A DNA stretch of 64,000 nt from Microbispora catharanthi (GCF_006334915.2 NZ_VDMA02000002.1:372001-436000); one strand, 5' to 3'. Numbered from the stretch's first letter, positions 1-9,258 are shown. A program made the numbers and translations. Notes: generated by a model not told the origin, from the sequence alone.

Positions 1-2
1 TG

Positions 3-143
3 GCGATGACGCTGGGCTGGATCGCGCCGGTCGGCGCGGCGATCGGCGGCGTCGCCGCCGCCTGCGTCGCCGTCGTGCTGCCGCAGCGCGTGCCGGTCTA
101 CCCGCCGACCCGTCCCCGGACCTCTATCCCTGTAAGGGGCTGA
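3..143 (+). CDS. C-terminal end of a membrane protein (partial)
   Basis: Frame 3 is open from the window edge to a TGA at 141-143 and encodes the last 46 residues of a protein. They include one hydrophobic segment rich in Gly, Ala and Val, followed by a short Pro/Arg-rich tail (VYPPTRPRTS). The stop lies 5 bp before the start of the tyrosine-kinase gene, so the two are probably one operon. A polysaccharide polymerase, flippase or ligase would fit this context, but the fragment is too short to assign. Confidence 0.55.
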   Translation, partial: AMTLGWIAPVGAAIGGVAAACVAVVLPQRVPVYPPTRPRTSIPVRG

Positions 144-148
144 CACCG

Positions 149-1549
149 ATGGAACTGCTCTATTACGCGCGACTGATGCGCAGATACTGGCCGCTCCTGC
201 TGCTGTCCGTGCTGGCAGGAGTGGGAACCGCCCACCTCGTGACCGTCAACACCCCGCCGAGGTACCTCGCGTCGATCACGATGCTGGTGTCCGCCGACGC
301 CAGGGATGGCGGTCTTTCGACCGCGCTCCAGGCGGGGGCGCTGTCCCAGCAGCGGGTGCAGTCGTACGCCACCCTGCTGACCAGCCGCCAGGTGGTCGGC
401 CGGGTCGCCCGCGGGGAGGACGTCGCCGACCTGCAGGCCAGGATCACGGCCGAGGCGATCCCCGACACCGCGTTGCTGCGGGCCACGGTCGCCGACAGCG
501 TCCCGGTGCGGGCGGCCGCCCGCGCGAACGCGCTGGGCGCCGTGTTCGCCCGGCTGATCGACCAGATCGAGCGGCCCACGCCGAAGAGCCCGCCCACGAT
601 CCGGGTCACGGTGGTCGACGAGGCCGAGGTCCCCAAGGAGCCGGTCGCCCCGCAGCCCCTGACCGACATGGTGCTCGGCGCCCTCATCGCGCTGTTCGCG
701 GCCGTCGCCGGCCTCGTTCTGCGCGACCGTCTCGACACCACCGTCAAGACGGCGGAGATGCTGCAGCGGGTCGCGGAGAGCTCGGTCCTCGGGGTCATCG
801 GCTACGAACGGGACGCCAAGCGGCATCCGCTGGTCCTGCGCGACCAGGGCCGGTCGTCGCGGGCGGAGGCGTTCCGGTCGTTGCGGACGAACCTCCAGTT
901 CATCGGCGTGGACAGGCAGCCCAAGTCGCTCGTCGTGACCAGTTGCCTGCCGGGCGAGGGCAAGTCGTCCACGTCCGCCAACCTCGCGATCACCATGGCC
1001 CAGGCGGGCTGGCGGGTGGTCCTGGTCGACGCCGACCTGCGGCGTCCCAGTGTCCCCCGCTACCTCGGCATCGAAGGCGGCACCGGGCTCACCGACGTGC
1101 TCATCGAGCGGGCGCGGCTGCACGACGTCATCCAGACGTGGGGGCAGCCGGGCCTTTCCGTGCTGCCCAGCGGCCGGATCCCGCCGAACCCCAGCGAGCT
1201 GCTCGGCTCGCGGGGCATGCGCTCGGTGCTGGCTCAGCTCACCGAGGAGTACGACATGGTGATCATCGACGCGCCGCCGCTGCTGCCCGTCACCGACGCC
1301 GCCGCCCTCGGGGCGATCTGCGACGGCGCGCTGCTCGTCGTGCGGCACGGCAAGACCCGGCGCGAGCAGGTGCTGCGGGCCGGTGAGCTGCTGTCGTCGA
1401 TCAACGCCCGCCTCGTCGGCACCGTGCTGAACTTCGTGCCCGCCAAGCAGGGCTCCTACTACGGCTACGGGTACGGATACGGGTACGACTCGGCGGGCCA
1501 GGAGACCGCGTCGGAGACGCCGCAGCCCCAGGCGCCCATGCCGGTGTAG
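149..1549 (+). CDS. Polysaccharide co-polymerase / bacterial tyrosine kinase (Wzz-Wzc type)
   Basis: This 466-residue protein joins an N-terminal chain-length (Wzz-like) domain, with transmembrane segments near residues 15-30 and 175-190, to a cytoplasmic BY-kinase domain. Visible kinase motifs are Walker A GEGKSST (about residue 269), Walker A' VVLVDADLRRPS and Walker B DMVIIDAPP. The C-terminus carries a YYGYGYGYGYD cluster, the usual autophosphorylation tail. Proteins of this type control capsule or exopolysaccharide length and export through phosphorylation cycling. A low-molecular-weight phosphatase faces it from the other strand and is the likely counter-enzyme. The ATG at 149 follows the upstream stop by 5 bp, which suggests coupled translation. 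Confidence 0.9.
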   Translation: MELLYYARLMRRYWPLLLLSVLAGVGTAHLVTVNTPPRYLASITMLVSADARDGGLSTALQAGALSQQRVQSYATLLTSRQVVGRVARGEDVADLQARITAEAIPDTALLRATVADSVPVRAAARANALGAVFARLIDQIERPTPKSPPTIRVTVVDEAEVPKEPVAPQPLTDMVLGALIALFAAVAGLVLRDRLDTTVKTAEMLQRVAESSVLGVIGYERDAKRHPLVLRDQGRSSRAEAFRSLRTNLQFIGVDRQPKSLVVTSCLPGEGKSSTSANLAITMAQAGWRVVLVDADLRRPSVPRYLGIEGGTGLTDVLIERARLHDVIQTWGQPGLSVLPSGRIPPNPSELLGSRGMRSVLAQLTEEYDMVIIDAPPLLPVTDAAALGAICDGALLVVRHGKTRREQVLRAGELLSSINARLVGTVLNFVPAKQGSYYGYGYGYGYDSAGQETASETPQPQAPMPV

Positions 1550-1563
1550 CGGACGAACCACGT

Positions 1564-1597
1564 GCGTGGGGCCGCGTCAGGTGACGCGGCCCCACGC
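1564..1597. terminator. Bidirectional terminator hairpin between kinase and phosphatase genes
   Basis: Two perfect 15-bp arms (GCGTGGGGCCGCGTC and its complement) enclose an AGGT loop between the ends of two convergent genes. There is no long T-run, as is common in high-GC actinobacteria. It could stop transcription from either side. Confidence 0.75.
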
Positions 1598-1621
1598 GTT
1601 CGTGTGCGGCGACCGGCCGCG

Positions 1622-2305
1622 TCAGGCCGGCGCGTGCGTCAGCAGGCGGATCGGGACGGCGAGCGCGTCCGCGATGCGGCGGGCCGCCTCCCGGTAGGCC
1701 CTGCGCGGGCCTCCGTAGGGGTCGGCGATGTCGGGCCGCTCCACCCGGACCAGCCCGCGCAGCGCTCCGGTCTCCTCCAGCAGAGCCCGCGCCCGGCGCA
1801 CGGGATCCCCGTGGCCCAGCACTCGTCCGGCGGGGACGGCGCGGGCCAGCGCGCCGAACTCGACGATGGTGAACGCGCGCGCGGCCGCGACGGGATGCAG
1901 GGCCACCGCCCCGGCGCGGTGCTCGGACGAGGCGGCCAGCACGAGATCGGCGCGGGCCACCTCCTCGGCCGTGAGAGGCCGTGAGGCGAAGTTGTCGGGA
2001 TCGCCGCCGAGCCGCAGCAGCACCGCGCAGGCCCGCTCGGCCATCGGGAGCCCCGCCCGGGCGTGGGTGCCCGCGCTGCCCACGAGGATCGGCGAGCCCG
2101 GCCCGAGCGCGGCCAGGGTGAGCCGCTCGGCCATGGCCGACCTGCAGATGTTCCCCGTGCACACGAACAGGATGCGGAAGCCGGCCCCGGGAACGGAGCC
2201 GGCACGGTCATGAGAGTCATGGGCAGGGTCACGAGTGTGCTCACACGCAGGGTCATGAGCGGCAGCACAGTCCGGGACACGGTCACAGTCACGCGTACGC
2301 TCCAT
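1622..2305 (-). CDS. Low-molecular-weight protein-tyrosine-phosphatase
   Basis: The catalytic P-loop CTGNICRS (C-x5-R) follows ILFV at the start of the conserved domain, and the general-acid loop DPYGG lies near the C-terminus. The domain is about 155 residues, as usual for the family. It should dephosphorylate tyrosines of the convergent BY-kinase at 149-1549 and so regulate polysaccharide production. The start is uncertain. The only in-frame ATG upstream is at 2305, which adds about 45 residues of low-complexity His/Asp/Arg/Pro sequence before the domain, and it has no clear ribosome binding site. A non-standard start nearer the domain is possible. Confidence 0.85.
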   Translation of the reverse strand: MERTRDCDRVPDCAAAHDPACEHTRDPAHDSHDRAGSVPGAGFRILFVCTGNICRSAMAERLTLAALGPGSPILVGSAGTHARAGLPMAERACAVLLRLGGDPDNFASRPLTAEEVARADLVLAASSEHRAGAVALHPVAAARAFTIVEFGALARAVPAGRVLGHGDPVRRARALLEETGALRGLVRVERPDIADPYGGPRRAYREAARRIADALAVPIRLLTHAPA

Positions 2306-2397
2306 GTAGCGGGACGCTAGGACGCGGCGGGCAGCGCGACCGCGCACGGCACGCCGCTCTTTACGGTCTCTGGCCCGTCACCGGTCTCCGCGGCGGA

Positions 2398-2428
2398 AGG
2401 CGCGGACCGCCCCATGCGGCCCGCGCCT
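2398..2428 (-). terminator. Hairpin downstream of the DUF4012 gene
   Basis: The arms AGGCGCGG and CCGCGCCT enclose an inner ACCGC/GCGG pairing, directly after the stop of the leftward gene at 2431. A GC-rich stem without a T-run fits an actinobacterial terminator. Confidence 0.55.
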
Positions 2429-2430
2429 CG

Positions 2431-4218
2431 TCACCTCGCGGGGCAGCCCTCGTCGTTTCGCCGGATCACGGTGTCCTGCGGGCGGACGAGCGGCTGCACC
2501 GGAACCACCGGCGCGGCCGCGGAGTAGGGCTCGAGCAGGTCGAGCTCCACCGTCCTCGTCTGCCGGGGGGCGAACTCCAGCACCGACGAGAAGATCGGAT
2601 GCGACCGCTCGTACTCGGTGTAGAACCCGGAGGGGCGGCCGTCCACCCGCATGCCGGTCGCCTCCGCGCCGACGGCGCCGTACAGCGACACCCACAGCAG
2701 GTTCGACCCGGGGACGTGGGGCCGTCGCGGAGAGTCGAGCCGGTCGGTGACGTAGCCGGGCAGTTGCCCGCGCGGCACGTCGTTGGCGAGCCCGATCCGC
2801 ACGGTCGCCTGGCGCATCCCGTCAGGGCGGCAGGGCCCCAGCTCATAGGTGAGCGACCGGCCCAGGTAGTAGTCGAGCTTGGTCCCGGCCGAGTTGTTGA
2901 CGACGAGCGCCGCGTACGGCCCCGGCCGCTCGGGCAGCACACCCCCGAGCGGGGTCGCCGCGAGCCGCCGCTCCTCGTCCTCCCTGCGGTTCCAGATCTG
3001 GACCCTGCGTTCGGCCGCCAGCCGGGACAAGACCGGCAGCAGCCGGGCCGGCTGAGGATCCGACCCGATCAGCGCCTCGCTCACGGCGGCGGCGATCCTG
3101 ATCAGGTACTTCTTGCGCTCCGCCGGATCGGGATAGCGCTCGTACGCCACCCGCTCGGTGAGGTCGACGACGTTGCCGGCGGTGACGGTCTCGCCTCCCG
3201 GCAGCCGGACCGGCCCGACGATCTCCAGCATGCGGGCAAGACCTACCGGGTCGGTGGCGATGGCGCCGTCCACCGACTGGCCCGTCTGCCGCCGCCACAG
3301 GCCCGCCCAGGTGCTCGCGGCGTACGGGAAGTGCGGCGACAGGTTCGACACCGACAGCAGGGTGGTCGCGCCCGGCCCGTAGCGCGCCAGGAAGCGCGGC
3401 CCGTAGTCGGCCACGGGCTTCGAACTACTCGCGAGACCGTTGTTGGCCGACAGCCGCGCGATCGCGAGCTTGCCTCGGTCGGCGGTGAGGATGCCGAACG
3501 CGCCGACCAAGCCGCCCGTCCCGCGTGCCTCGGCGTTGGTCTGGAACGCCAGGAAGTACCGGCGCGGGCCGTCGCGGCCGAGCATGGGCGGCGCGAGCGC
3601 CGCGACGTTCGCCGCCGCGCCCACCCAGCCCTCGATCCTTCCGGTCTCCCTCAACAGCGTGTCGCGTGCCCGGTTCACGGCCTCCAGGCCGGTCCTGGCC
3701 GGAGTGTGCGCCAGTTGCGACCGCGCCGCCGCGATGCGCACGCCGGCGCGGTCGAGGACCGGCGCCAGGGCGTCGAGAACCTCCAGCGTCCGGCTCTGGT
3801 CGCCCCCGGCGAGGGCGCCGCCCCCCGGCATGAGCGGCGCGGCCGCCCGCTGGACCCCGGCCAGCACGTCGGTGAACTCCGCGGCCGCCCATGCCAGGCC
3901 GCGGATCGTCGTCGCCGCGTCCCCCACCAGCGGCACGTGTGTGAGCAGAGCCCAGTCGGGACCGCTGGTGAGCCGCCACGCCTCCGCCGCGTGCCGCCGG
4001 GCGTCCGCGAGTGTCACGCCCAGCGAATCGCCCGGCGACGCGAGGCGGGCGGTACGCAGCCGGAGCAGAGCGTCCCGCGTCGCCTCCAGGTGGTCGCGCA
4101 CGCTCAGCCCGAGATGCACGGACCAGCCCCCGGCCAGCACGAGGCCGAGGGCCAGCGACGGCAGGCCGGCGACGACCAGCCTGCGCTTCCTCCTCCTTGG
4201 CACCGGTCTGCTCGACAC
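2431..4218 (-). CDS. DUF4012 domain membrane-anchored protein
   Basis: A 595-residue protein with a short basic N-terminus (RRRKRR), one transmembrane helix at about residues 14-32, and a long extracellular region. That region contains the DUF4012 hallmarks YFLAFQTNAEARGTGG and, further on, the VDGAIATDPVGLARML segment. DUF4012 proteins occur in actinobacterial surface-polysaccharide loci; their biochemical role is unknown. They resemble LytR-CpsA-Psr proteins in topology only. The GTG at 4218 starts 4 bp after the stop of the LPFTG protein gene, so the two are translationally coupled and probably act together at the cell surface. Confidence 0.85.
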   Translation of the reverse strand: MSSRPVPRRRKRRLVVAGLPSLALGLVLAGGWSVHLGLSVRDHLEATRDALLRLRTARLASPGDSLGVTLADARRHAAEAWRLTSGPDWALLTHVPLVGDAATTIRGLAWAAAEFTDVLAGVQRAAAPLMPGGGALAGGDQSRTLEVLDALAPVLDRAGVRIAAARSQLAHTPARTGLEAVNRARDTLLRETGRIEGWVGAAANVAALAPPMLGRDGPRRYFLAFQTNAEARGTGGLVGAFGILTADRGKLAIARLSANNGLASSSKPVADYGPRFLARYGPGATTLLSVSNLSPHFPYAASTWAGLWRRQTGQSVDGAIATDPVGLARMLEIVGPVRLPGGETVTAGNVVDLTERVAYERYPDPAERKKYLIRIAAAVSEALIGSDPQPARLLPVLSRLAAERRVQIWNRREDEERRLAATPLGGVLPERPGPYAALVVNNSAGTKLDYYLGRSLTYELGPCRPDGMRQATVRIGLANDVPRGQLPGYVTDRLDSPRRPHVPGSNLLWVSLYGAVGAEATGMRVDGRPSGFYTEYERSHPIFSSVLEFAPRQTRTVELDLLEPYSAAAPVVPVQPLVRPQDTVIRRNDEGCPAR

Positions 4219-4222
4219 CTGT

Positions 4223-5128
4223 CTACTTGGCGTCGGTGGACCGGCGGCGCCGTGCGGAGAGCAGGGTGCAGCCGAGCGCGACGGCCAAAAGGCCCGCGCC
4301 CGCCGCGGCGATCCCCATCGGCGCGCCCGTGAACGGCAGCTGAGGGCCTTCGGCGGCCGCAGCCGGTGCGGGGCCACCGCCGCCCATGGTCTCCTCAGGT
4401 CCCATGCCGGCGGGCGCCCCCTCGTCGGAGCTCTCCTCCTCGATGCCCTCCTCGGGCTCCTCCTCCGGCTCCTCCTCGGAGAGGTTCTCGCCGGGGGCCC
4501 CGGCGACGCCGGCCGGCGCCCCGTCGGCGCTCTGCACGGCGTTCTGCACCGGGACGACCCCGCCGTTGCCGCCCGCGCCGACCGGCGCGACGACGGGCTG
4601 GCTCGGCTCGTTCTTCGTCTCGTTGGTGGTCCAGGCGCCGGGCCCGGTGTTGTTCCACCCCGGGCTGCCCCACCACATCGGCCCGTTGTTGTTGCAGTTG
4701 CCGTTGGGGCAGTTGTTGTTGGTCGACGTCTCCGGCTCCGCGACCTGCACCTGCTCGGCCGGAACCACGCCGGCCACGACCGGCTCGACGACCTGGTCGA
4801 CGCCGTCCGCGCCGCGACCGCCCCTGCCGTCCGCACCGCCACCGCCCGCGCCGCGACCGCCCGAACCCCTGCCGTCCACGCCTGGAAGGCCGCCACCGAG
4901 CAGCTCGCCCTCCCTGGCGAGACCGGTCAGGGCATCGAAGGGATCATCCGCGAACGAGCCCAGGAACACCAAGGCGTACGGGTCGAAGGGCCTGGGCGGG
5001 TACGGCTTCATGGCGACCTTCGGCGCCGCCGCGTAGGTCTGTGCAGCGGCCACCCCGGCGCTGCCGAGCGTCAGGCCGCCCGCGACCGTCACCGCCAGAA
5101 GAATAGGTACTGTATTTTTTCGCGCCAC
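4223..5128 (-). CDS. Secreted LPXTG-type cell-wall-anchored protein
   Basis: This 301-residue protein has an N-terminal signal peptide (to about residue 30, ending AAAQT), a Gly- and Asn-rich low-complexity body, an acidic SEEEPEEEPEEGIEEE stretch, and a sorting signal: LPFTG, a hydrophobic helix and a RRRR tail. Sortase should cleave between T and G and link the protein to peptidoglycan; the divergent sortase gene at 5486 is the obvious partner. The GTG at 5128 is preferred over the TTG at 5155 because GGGAG lies 6-8 bases before it and the protein then begins at a normal signal peptide. The body resembles no enzyme, so a structural or adhesive role is inferred. Confidence 0.8.
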   Translation of the reverse strand: MARKNTVPILLAVTVAGGLTLGSAGVAAAQTYAAAPKVAMKPYPPRPFDPYALVFLGSFADDPFDALTGLAREGELLGGGLPGVDGRGSGGRGAGGGGADGRGGRGADGVDQVVEPVVAGVVPAEQVQVAEPETSTNNNCPNGNCNNNGPMWWGSPGWNNTGPGAWTTNETKNEPSQPVVAPVGAGGNGGVVPVQNAVQSADGAPAGVAGAPGENLSEEEPEEEPEEGIEEESSDEGAPAGMGPEETMGGGGPAPAAAAEGPQLPFTGAPMGIAAAGAGLLAVALGCTLLSARRRRSTDAK

Positions 5129-5485
5129 TTTGGACTCCCGATAACGGCCGCTCAATTATTTGAGCATTTGCCCGGATTGCCAGCGATATTTCGCTGCTCG
5201 ACTGTTATATGCGCCCGGCGAAGAGCCGCCCCATCGCGGCGCACGGTGCTTACCGAAGGATCGTCCAGGTTTTCGCTTCGTTGACCGCGGTCACGTCGCC
5301 CCAGGTGATCGGGCATATGAGCCAACCGTACGGGCCTGCGCGGGCGATTGCGGGGCGGGACACGCACCACGCCCATGCCCCTGTGTCCGGCGAGCCAAAG
5401 AGTTCGCCAACACCTCCTGCGGGACCGCCGCCGGCGGATGGCCGAAGGCCATACTCGGTCCGTGCGCGGAGCAGACGACGGAGCC
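5129..5485. promoter_or_regulatory. Divergent intergenic region between surface protein and sortase
   Basis: This 357-base gap is less GC-rich near 5100-5210 than its neighbours. It must hold the promoters of the leftward surface-protein operon and the rightward sortase operon. I cannot place -10/-35 boxes with confidence and see no convincing gene in it. Confidence 0.4.
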
Positions 5486-6118
5486 GTGAGAACGGTCACG
5501 CGGGCCATCGGCGAGCTGTGCCTGCCCGTGGGGCTGGTCCTGCTGCTGTTCTACGCGTACCTGCTGTGGGGCACCGGCGCGGAGACCGAGCGGGAGCAGC
5601 GCGTCCTGCAGCGACGGCTCGGCGAGGTCTTCGGCAGGCACGACGGGCACGCGGGTTCGGGCGTGGGTGCGGTGCGGCTCGGCGACGCCCTGGCGCTGCT
5701 GCGCATCCCGAGGCTGGGCGCTCATTACCGGTTCGCCGTCGTCGAGGGCGTCGGCTCGGCGGAGCTGCGCAAGGGCCCCGGCCACTTCCCCGGCACGGCG
5801 CTGCCCGGCCAGGTGGGCAACTTCGTGCTCTCCGGCCACCGCACCACCTACGCCGCGCCGTTCAACCGGATCGACGAGTTGCGGCGCGGCGACGACATCG
5901 TGGTGGACGCGCGGGACGCCCGCTACACCTACCAGGTGACGCGCAAGGAGGTCGTGGACCCTGCCGAGGTCGACGTCGTCGATCCCGTCCCCGGCCACCC
6001 CGGGCAGCGGCCCACGACCGCGTTCATGACCATGACCACCTGCCACCCCAAGTTCTCCGCGGCGCAGCGCCTGGTCGTCCAGAGCGTGCTCGTGCGCCGC
6101 GAGGAACGCCAGGACTGA
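5486..6118 (+). CDS. Class E-like sortase
   Basis: A 210-residue membrane-anchored transpeptidase. One N-terminal helix (VGLVLLLFYAYLLW) is followed by the sortase beta-barrel with the catalytic His in SGHRTTY and the catalytic Cys in TTCHPKFSAAQR; the Arg of that motif completes the triad. The TTCHPKFSA signature is typical of actinobacterial class E sortases. It should attach the LPFTG protein encoded divergently at 4223-5128. The GTG at 5486 was chosen because GGAG lies just upstream and the membrane helix then falls at the N-terminus. GTG or ATG codons 24 to 48 bases upstream are alternatives. Confidence 0.88.
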   Translation: MRTVTRAIGELCLPVGLVLLLFYAYLLWGTGAETEREQRVLQRRLGEVFGRHDGHAGSGVGAVRLGDALALLRIPRLGAHYRFAVVEGVGSAELRKGPGHFPGTALPGQVGNFVLSGHRTTYAAPFNRIDELRRGDDIVVDARDARYTYQVTRKEVVDPAEVDVVDPVPGHPGQRPTTAFMTMTTCHPKFSAAQRLVVQSVLVRREERQD

Positions 6119-6134
6119 CCGAGGGAGATCCGGC

Positions 6135-6275
6135 GTGTACAGGTTCCTCTGGCGGCGGCTGCCCGGCGGCACCGCGCTCCGGCTGTCCGTCGTGCTGCTG
6201 CTGACCGGCGTCGCCGTGGCCGTGCTGTGGTACGTCGTGTTCCCCTGGCTGGCGCCGCGGGTGCCGCTCGGGTAG
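6135..6275 (+). CDS. Small single-pass membrane protein next to sortase
   Basis: A 46-residue peptide starting at GTG 6135 with GAGGGAG upstream. It has a basic N-terminus (RFLWRR), one hydrophobic helix (SVVLLLTGVAVAVLWYVVF) and a short Pro-rich tail. It begins 16 bases after the sortase stop, so it is likely in the same operon. Small membrane ORFs often follow class E sortase genes in actinobacteria; a role as sortase accessory is inference. Confidence 0.65.
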   Translation: MYRFLWRRLPGGTALRLSVVLLLTGVAVAVLWYVVFPWLAPRVPLG

Positions 6276-6468
6276 CGAAGCCGTCTGCGGCTGTCCCCTG
6301 TGCCCCATAACTCGGAAGTAGGGGAAAAGTGACCTGTCCCCTGCCGGGCCCGCCGGACGTACGTTTGCGGGTGCCTCACCCGGGACTCCACCGATCACCG
6401 GCGTGCCAGTGCCGTCGGTCCTTCCGGTGCGCCTCGTGGTGGTCATCCCCCGACCGAGGAGACTCCGA

Positions 6469-7074
6469 ATGCACATGTCCCCGATGCGATTGTCACGGTT
6501 CCTTCGGACCGTCTCGGCCCTGCTCCTGGGACTGGCCGTGCTGTTCACGGTGTCGCCGGCCAGGGCGGCCGCGCCGGCCGGCGAATCGGCGGCGAGCGCC
6601 GTGCGCGTGCTGCGATACGACGCGAGCCGGGCCGCCGAGTTCCGCGCGGTGATGGACCAGGCCGCACAGGTCTGGAACGCCGGCGTCGCCAACGTCCGGC
6701 TCGTGGCGGGCACGCCCGCCGACTTCGTGGTGCTCGCCGACAACGGCTGGCCCCGCACGAGCGTCACCAGGCTCGGCCGGGGCACCGTCTGGATGGGCAG
6801 GGAGGCGACCGCCCAGGGGTACTACCCGCTGCGCATCGCCACTCATGAGATCGGCCACATCCTCGGCCTGCCCGACCGGCGCACCGGCCGCTGCACCGAC
6901 CTGATGTCCGGTCACAGCGCCCCGGTGAGCTGCACCAACGCCAACCCCAGCGCGGCCGAGCGCGGCGAGGTCGACGCGAACTTCGCCAGCTCCGCCCTCG
7001 CCGCCGGCGAACGCGCAGGCCGACTCTTCGTCGACCGCGCGGACGCCGCCGGCGACCTGGTCCCCGCGCCGTAA
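6469..7074 (+). CDS. Secreted snapalysin-type zinc metalloprotease (family M7)
   Basis: A signal peptide ending near ARAAAP is followed by a compact metalloprotease domain with the motif HEIGHILGLPD, the HExxHxxGxxD zinc signature of snapalysins. A later CTDLMSGH stretch corresponds to the Met-turn region. Snapalysins are small extracellular neutral proteases known from Streptomyces. The ATG at 6469 has GAGGAG eight bases upstream. At 201 residues the length is normal for the family with a short propeptide. Confidence 0.88.
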   Translation: MHMSPMRLSRFLRTVSALLLGLAVLFTVSPARAAAPAGESAASAVRVLRYDASRAAEFRAVMDQAAQVWNAGVANVRLVAGTPADFVVLADNGWPRTSVTRLGRGTVWMGREATAQGYYPLRIATHEIGHILGLPDRRTGRCTDLMSGHSAPVSCTNANPSAAERGEVDANFASSALAAGERAGRLFVDRADAAGDLVPAP

Positions 7075-7081
7075 CGGGCTC

Positions 7082-7170
7082 CAGGGGAGCGCCGTCCGAG
7101 GGGGCGGTTCAGAGGTTCGGTTTCGAGGGGCACCGTTCGAGGGTTCGGTTGACAGGGTGCCGTTCAGGGA
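7082..7170. repeat. Degenerate short repeats between convergent genes
   Basis: Variants of CCGTTCGAGGG and GGTTCGGTT recur about four times (for example CACCGTTCGAGGGTTCGGTT followed by TGCCGTTCAGGG) between the protease and mshC stops. Their role is unknown; they may mark slippage or act as a weak terminator. Confidence 0.4.
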
Positions 7171-7177
7171 AGCGCGG

Positions 7178-8389
7178 TCAGAGGGCGACACCGAGGAGCG
7201 CGTCGGCGACGTCGCGCACCAGCGCCGGAGAGGAGGCGTCGTCGCCCTCCTCCGCCGCCCAGGCGTCGATCGCCGCGAGCGCGCCCGGGGCATCGAGATC
7301 GTCGGCGAGGCGCTCGCGCACCGCCGCCAGCACCGGGGCGCCCGCGGGGCCCGCCGGGCGGGCCACCGCCGCCCGCCACCGCGCCAGCCTGTCCTCGGCC
7401 GCGGCGAGCTGGTCCGGTGTCCACTCCCAGTCCGCGCGATAGTGGTGCGCCAGCAGGGCCAGCCGTATGGCGACGGGGTCGGCGGTCTGCCGCAACCTGG
7501 AGACGAACACGAGGTTGCCCCTGGACTTCGACATCTTCTCGCCGTCCAGGCCGACCATGCCCGCGTGGACGTACGCCCGCGCGAACGGCCACTCGCCGGT
7601 GGCCACGTGGCCCTCGCACGCGCCCATCTCGTGGTGGGGGAAGATCAGGTCCGAGCCGCCGCCGGCGACGTCGAAGCCGCTGCCCAGGTTGCGCAGGGCG
7701 ATGGCCGTGCACTCGATGTGCCAGCCGGGCCTGCCGCGGCCGAACGGCGACTCCCAGGACGGCTCTCCCGGCCGTTCCGCCCGCCACAGCAGCCAGTCGA
7801 GCGGATGGCGCTTGCCCTCCCTGCCGGGGTCGCCCCCGCGCTCGCCGAACAGCTCCAGCATGGTCTCCTCGGTGTAGCCGGAGACCGCGCCGAACTTGGG
7901 CGCGGACGCGACCGAGAAGTAGACGTCCCCGTCGATCTCGTACGTGGCGCCCCGCTCGGCCAGCCGGGCGATCAGTTCGGCGATCTCCCCGACGGTCTCG
8001 GTGACCCCGACGTACTCGCGGGGCGGCAGGATGCGCAGCGCCTCCATGTCGGAGCGGAACAGCTCGATCTCGCGCTCGCCGAGGGAGCGCCAGTCGGTCC
8101 CGGTCGCCTCGGCCCGCTCGAGCAGCGGGTCGTCCACGTCGGTGGCGTTCTGGGTGTAGTGCACGTCGTGGCCGGCGTCCCGCCACACTCGGTTGACCAG
8201 GTCGAAGGCGAGGTAGGTGTTGGCGTGCCCGAGATGGGTGGCGTCGTACGGCGTGATGCCGCAGACGTAGAGCCGGGCCTCGCCGGAGGGGGCCGTCTCC
8301 CGCACCTCACGGGCAGCGGTGTCGTACAGACGGAGCGGAAGGCCCGGACCAGGCAATCTGGGGACATTCGGAGCAGACCACGATCGCAT
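7178..8389 (-). CDS. mshC: Cysteine:glucosaminyl-inositol ligase (mycothiol biosynthesis)
   Basis: MshC joins cysteine to GlcN-inositol with ATP in the third step of mycothiol synthesis. The 403-residue protein is a class I aminoacyl-tRNA-synthetase relative of CysRS. It shows the HIGH-type motif THLGHANTY, the KMSKS motif, the zinc-ligand site [10 protein letters not shown] and the conserved PGWHIECTA and FPHHEMG segments. Unlike CysRS it lacks the C-terminal anticodon-binding extension. The ATG at 8389 matches the usual MRSW start of actinobacterial MshC. It heads a conserved block that continues through DUF3090 and uppP. Confidence 0.95.
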   Translation of the reverse strand: MRSWSAPNVPRLPGPGLPLRLYDTAAREVRETAPSGEARLYVCGITPYDATHLGHANTYLAFDLVNRVWRDAGHDVHYTQNATDVDDPLLERAEATGTDWRSLGEREIELFRSDMEALRILPPREYVGVTETVGEIAELIARLAERGATYEIDGDVYFSVASAPKFGAVSGYTEETMLELFGERGGDPGREGKRHPLDWLLWRAERPGEPSWESPFGRGRPGWHIECTAIALRNLGSGFDVAGGGSDLIFPHHEMGACEGHVATGEWPFARAYVHAGMVGLDGEKMSKSRGNLVFVSRLRQTADPVAIRLALLAHHYRADWEWTPDQLAAAEDRLARWRAAVARPAGPAGAPVLAAVRERLADDLDAPGALAAIDAWAAEEGDDASSPALVRDVADALLGVAL

Positions 8390-8399
8390 GGTGTGAAGC

Positions 8400-9179
8400 C
8401 TATCCGCGCGGCCGGCGGACCGGTTCAGCCGGTGTGCTCCACGAGGTGTCGATCTCGTGCCAGGTGGCGGGGTCGTCCGGCTGAGGGCAGAAGTCGTAGC
8501 GCAGCCCCTCCTCCGCGAGGGCGACCAGCGTGATCGAGAGGCTGGCGAAGACCCGCCCGTCCGCCAGCCGCTGCCGCATGACCAGCGCACGGGGATCGTC
8601 CCAGGGCACCCCGGCGCCCGACGCGGGATCGAGCCACTCCCCCCAGAACCGCTCGGACGAGCCGCCCGTGGTCCACGGGGGCCGCGCCGCCCGGGCGAAG
8701 CGGGGCCGGAACCAGGCGGTGCGCGGCCGGCTCTCGCCGCGGTCCCAGCCCGAGTTCACGATCACGTGCACGCCCTGGGGCAGCTTCTCCTCGGCCAGGG
8801 TCTCGCCGTCCCAGCTCCACAGCCGTACGCCGTCGAGCCCGCCGAGGACGAGATGAAAAGGGTCATACCAGGACAGGTCGACCGGGGGAAGTTCTCCCGC
8901 GGCGGCGGCGAGGAGCGGCAGCTCGCCGCGCGAGTGGCGCCTGCCCGCCGGGGCCGCGACGCCGTCGCCGTTGAGCAGCGCGGCCACGCGCCGCGCGGCG
9001 GGGTCGGCGGCCAGCCAGGTGCCGCCCGCCTCCAGGTCGCGGCCTCCGATCAGGCCGGGGTACGCGGGCCAGTGCCGGTCCGGCGACATCCACGGCCGCG
9101 TGACGAACTCGTCACGCACTCCCGCCAGGAGCACCGGCGCGCCGGCCTCCGGCTCGACGCTCACGACGACCGTACACAA
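8400..9179 (-). CDS. NRDE (TANGO2-like) family protein
   Basis: A 259-residue protein beginning M-C-T-V-V. The Cys at position 2 and the RDE motif near residue 23 are the hallmarks of the NRDE family, which is thought to have an N-terminal-nucleophile hydrolase fold and is related to eukaryotic TANGO2. The precise function is unknown. Because Cys2 must follow the initiator, the start is the TTG at 9179, with AGGAGG nine bases upstream. It ends 11 bp before mshC and is probably co-transcribed with it. Confidence 0.8.
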   Translation of the reverse strand: MCTVVVSVEPEAGAPVLLAGVRDEFVTRPWMSPDRHWPAYPGLIGGRDLEAGGTWLAADPAARRVAALLNGDGVAAPAGRRHSRGELPLLAAAAGELPPVDLSWYDPFHLVLGGLDGVRLWSWDGETLAEEKLPQGVHVIVNSGWDRGESRPRTAWFRPRFARAARPPWTTGGSSERFWGEWLDPASGAGVPWDDPRALVMRQRLADGRVFASLSITLVALAEEGLRYDFCPQPDDPATWHEIDTSWSTPAEPVRRPRG

Positions 9180-9258
9180 TGCGTGTTCCCTCCTATATCG
9201 GTAGAGACCCCTGCAGAGTGCACAATTCGCACGTTTTGCGCAAGCCTGTCTGCGGCGA

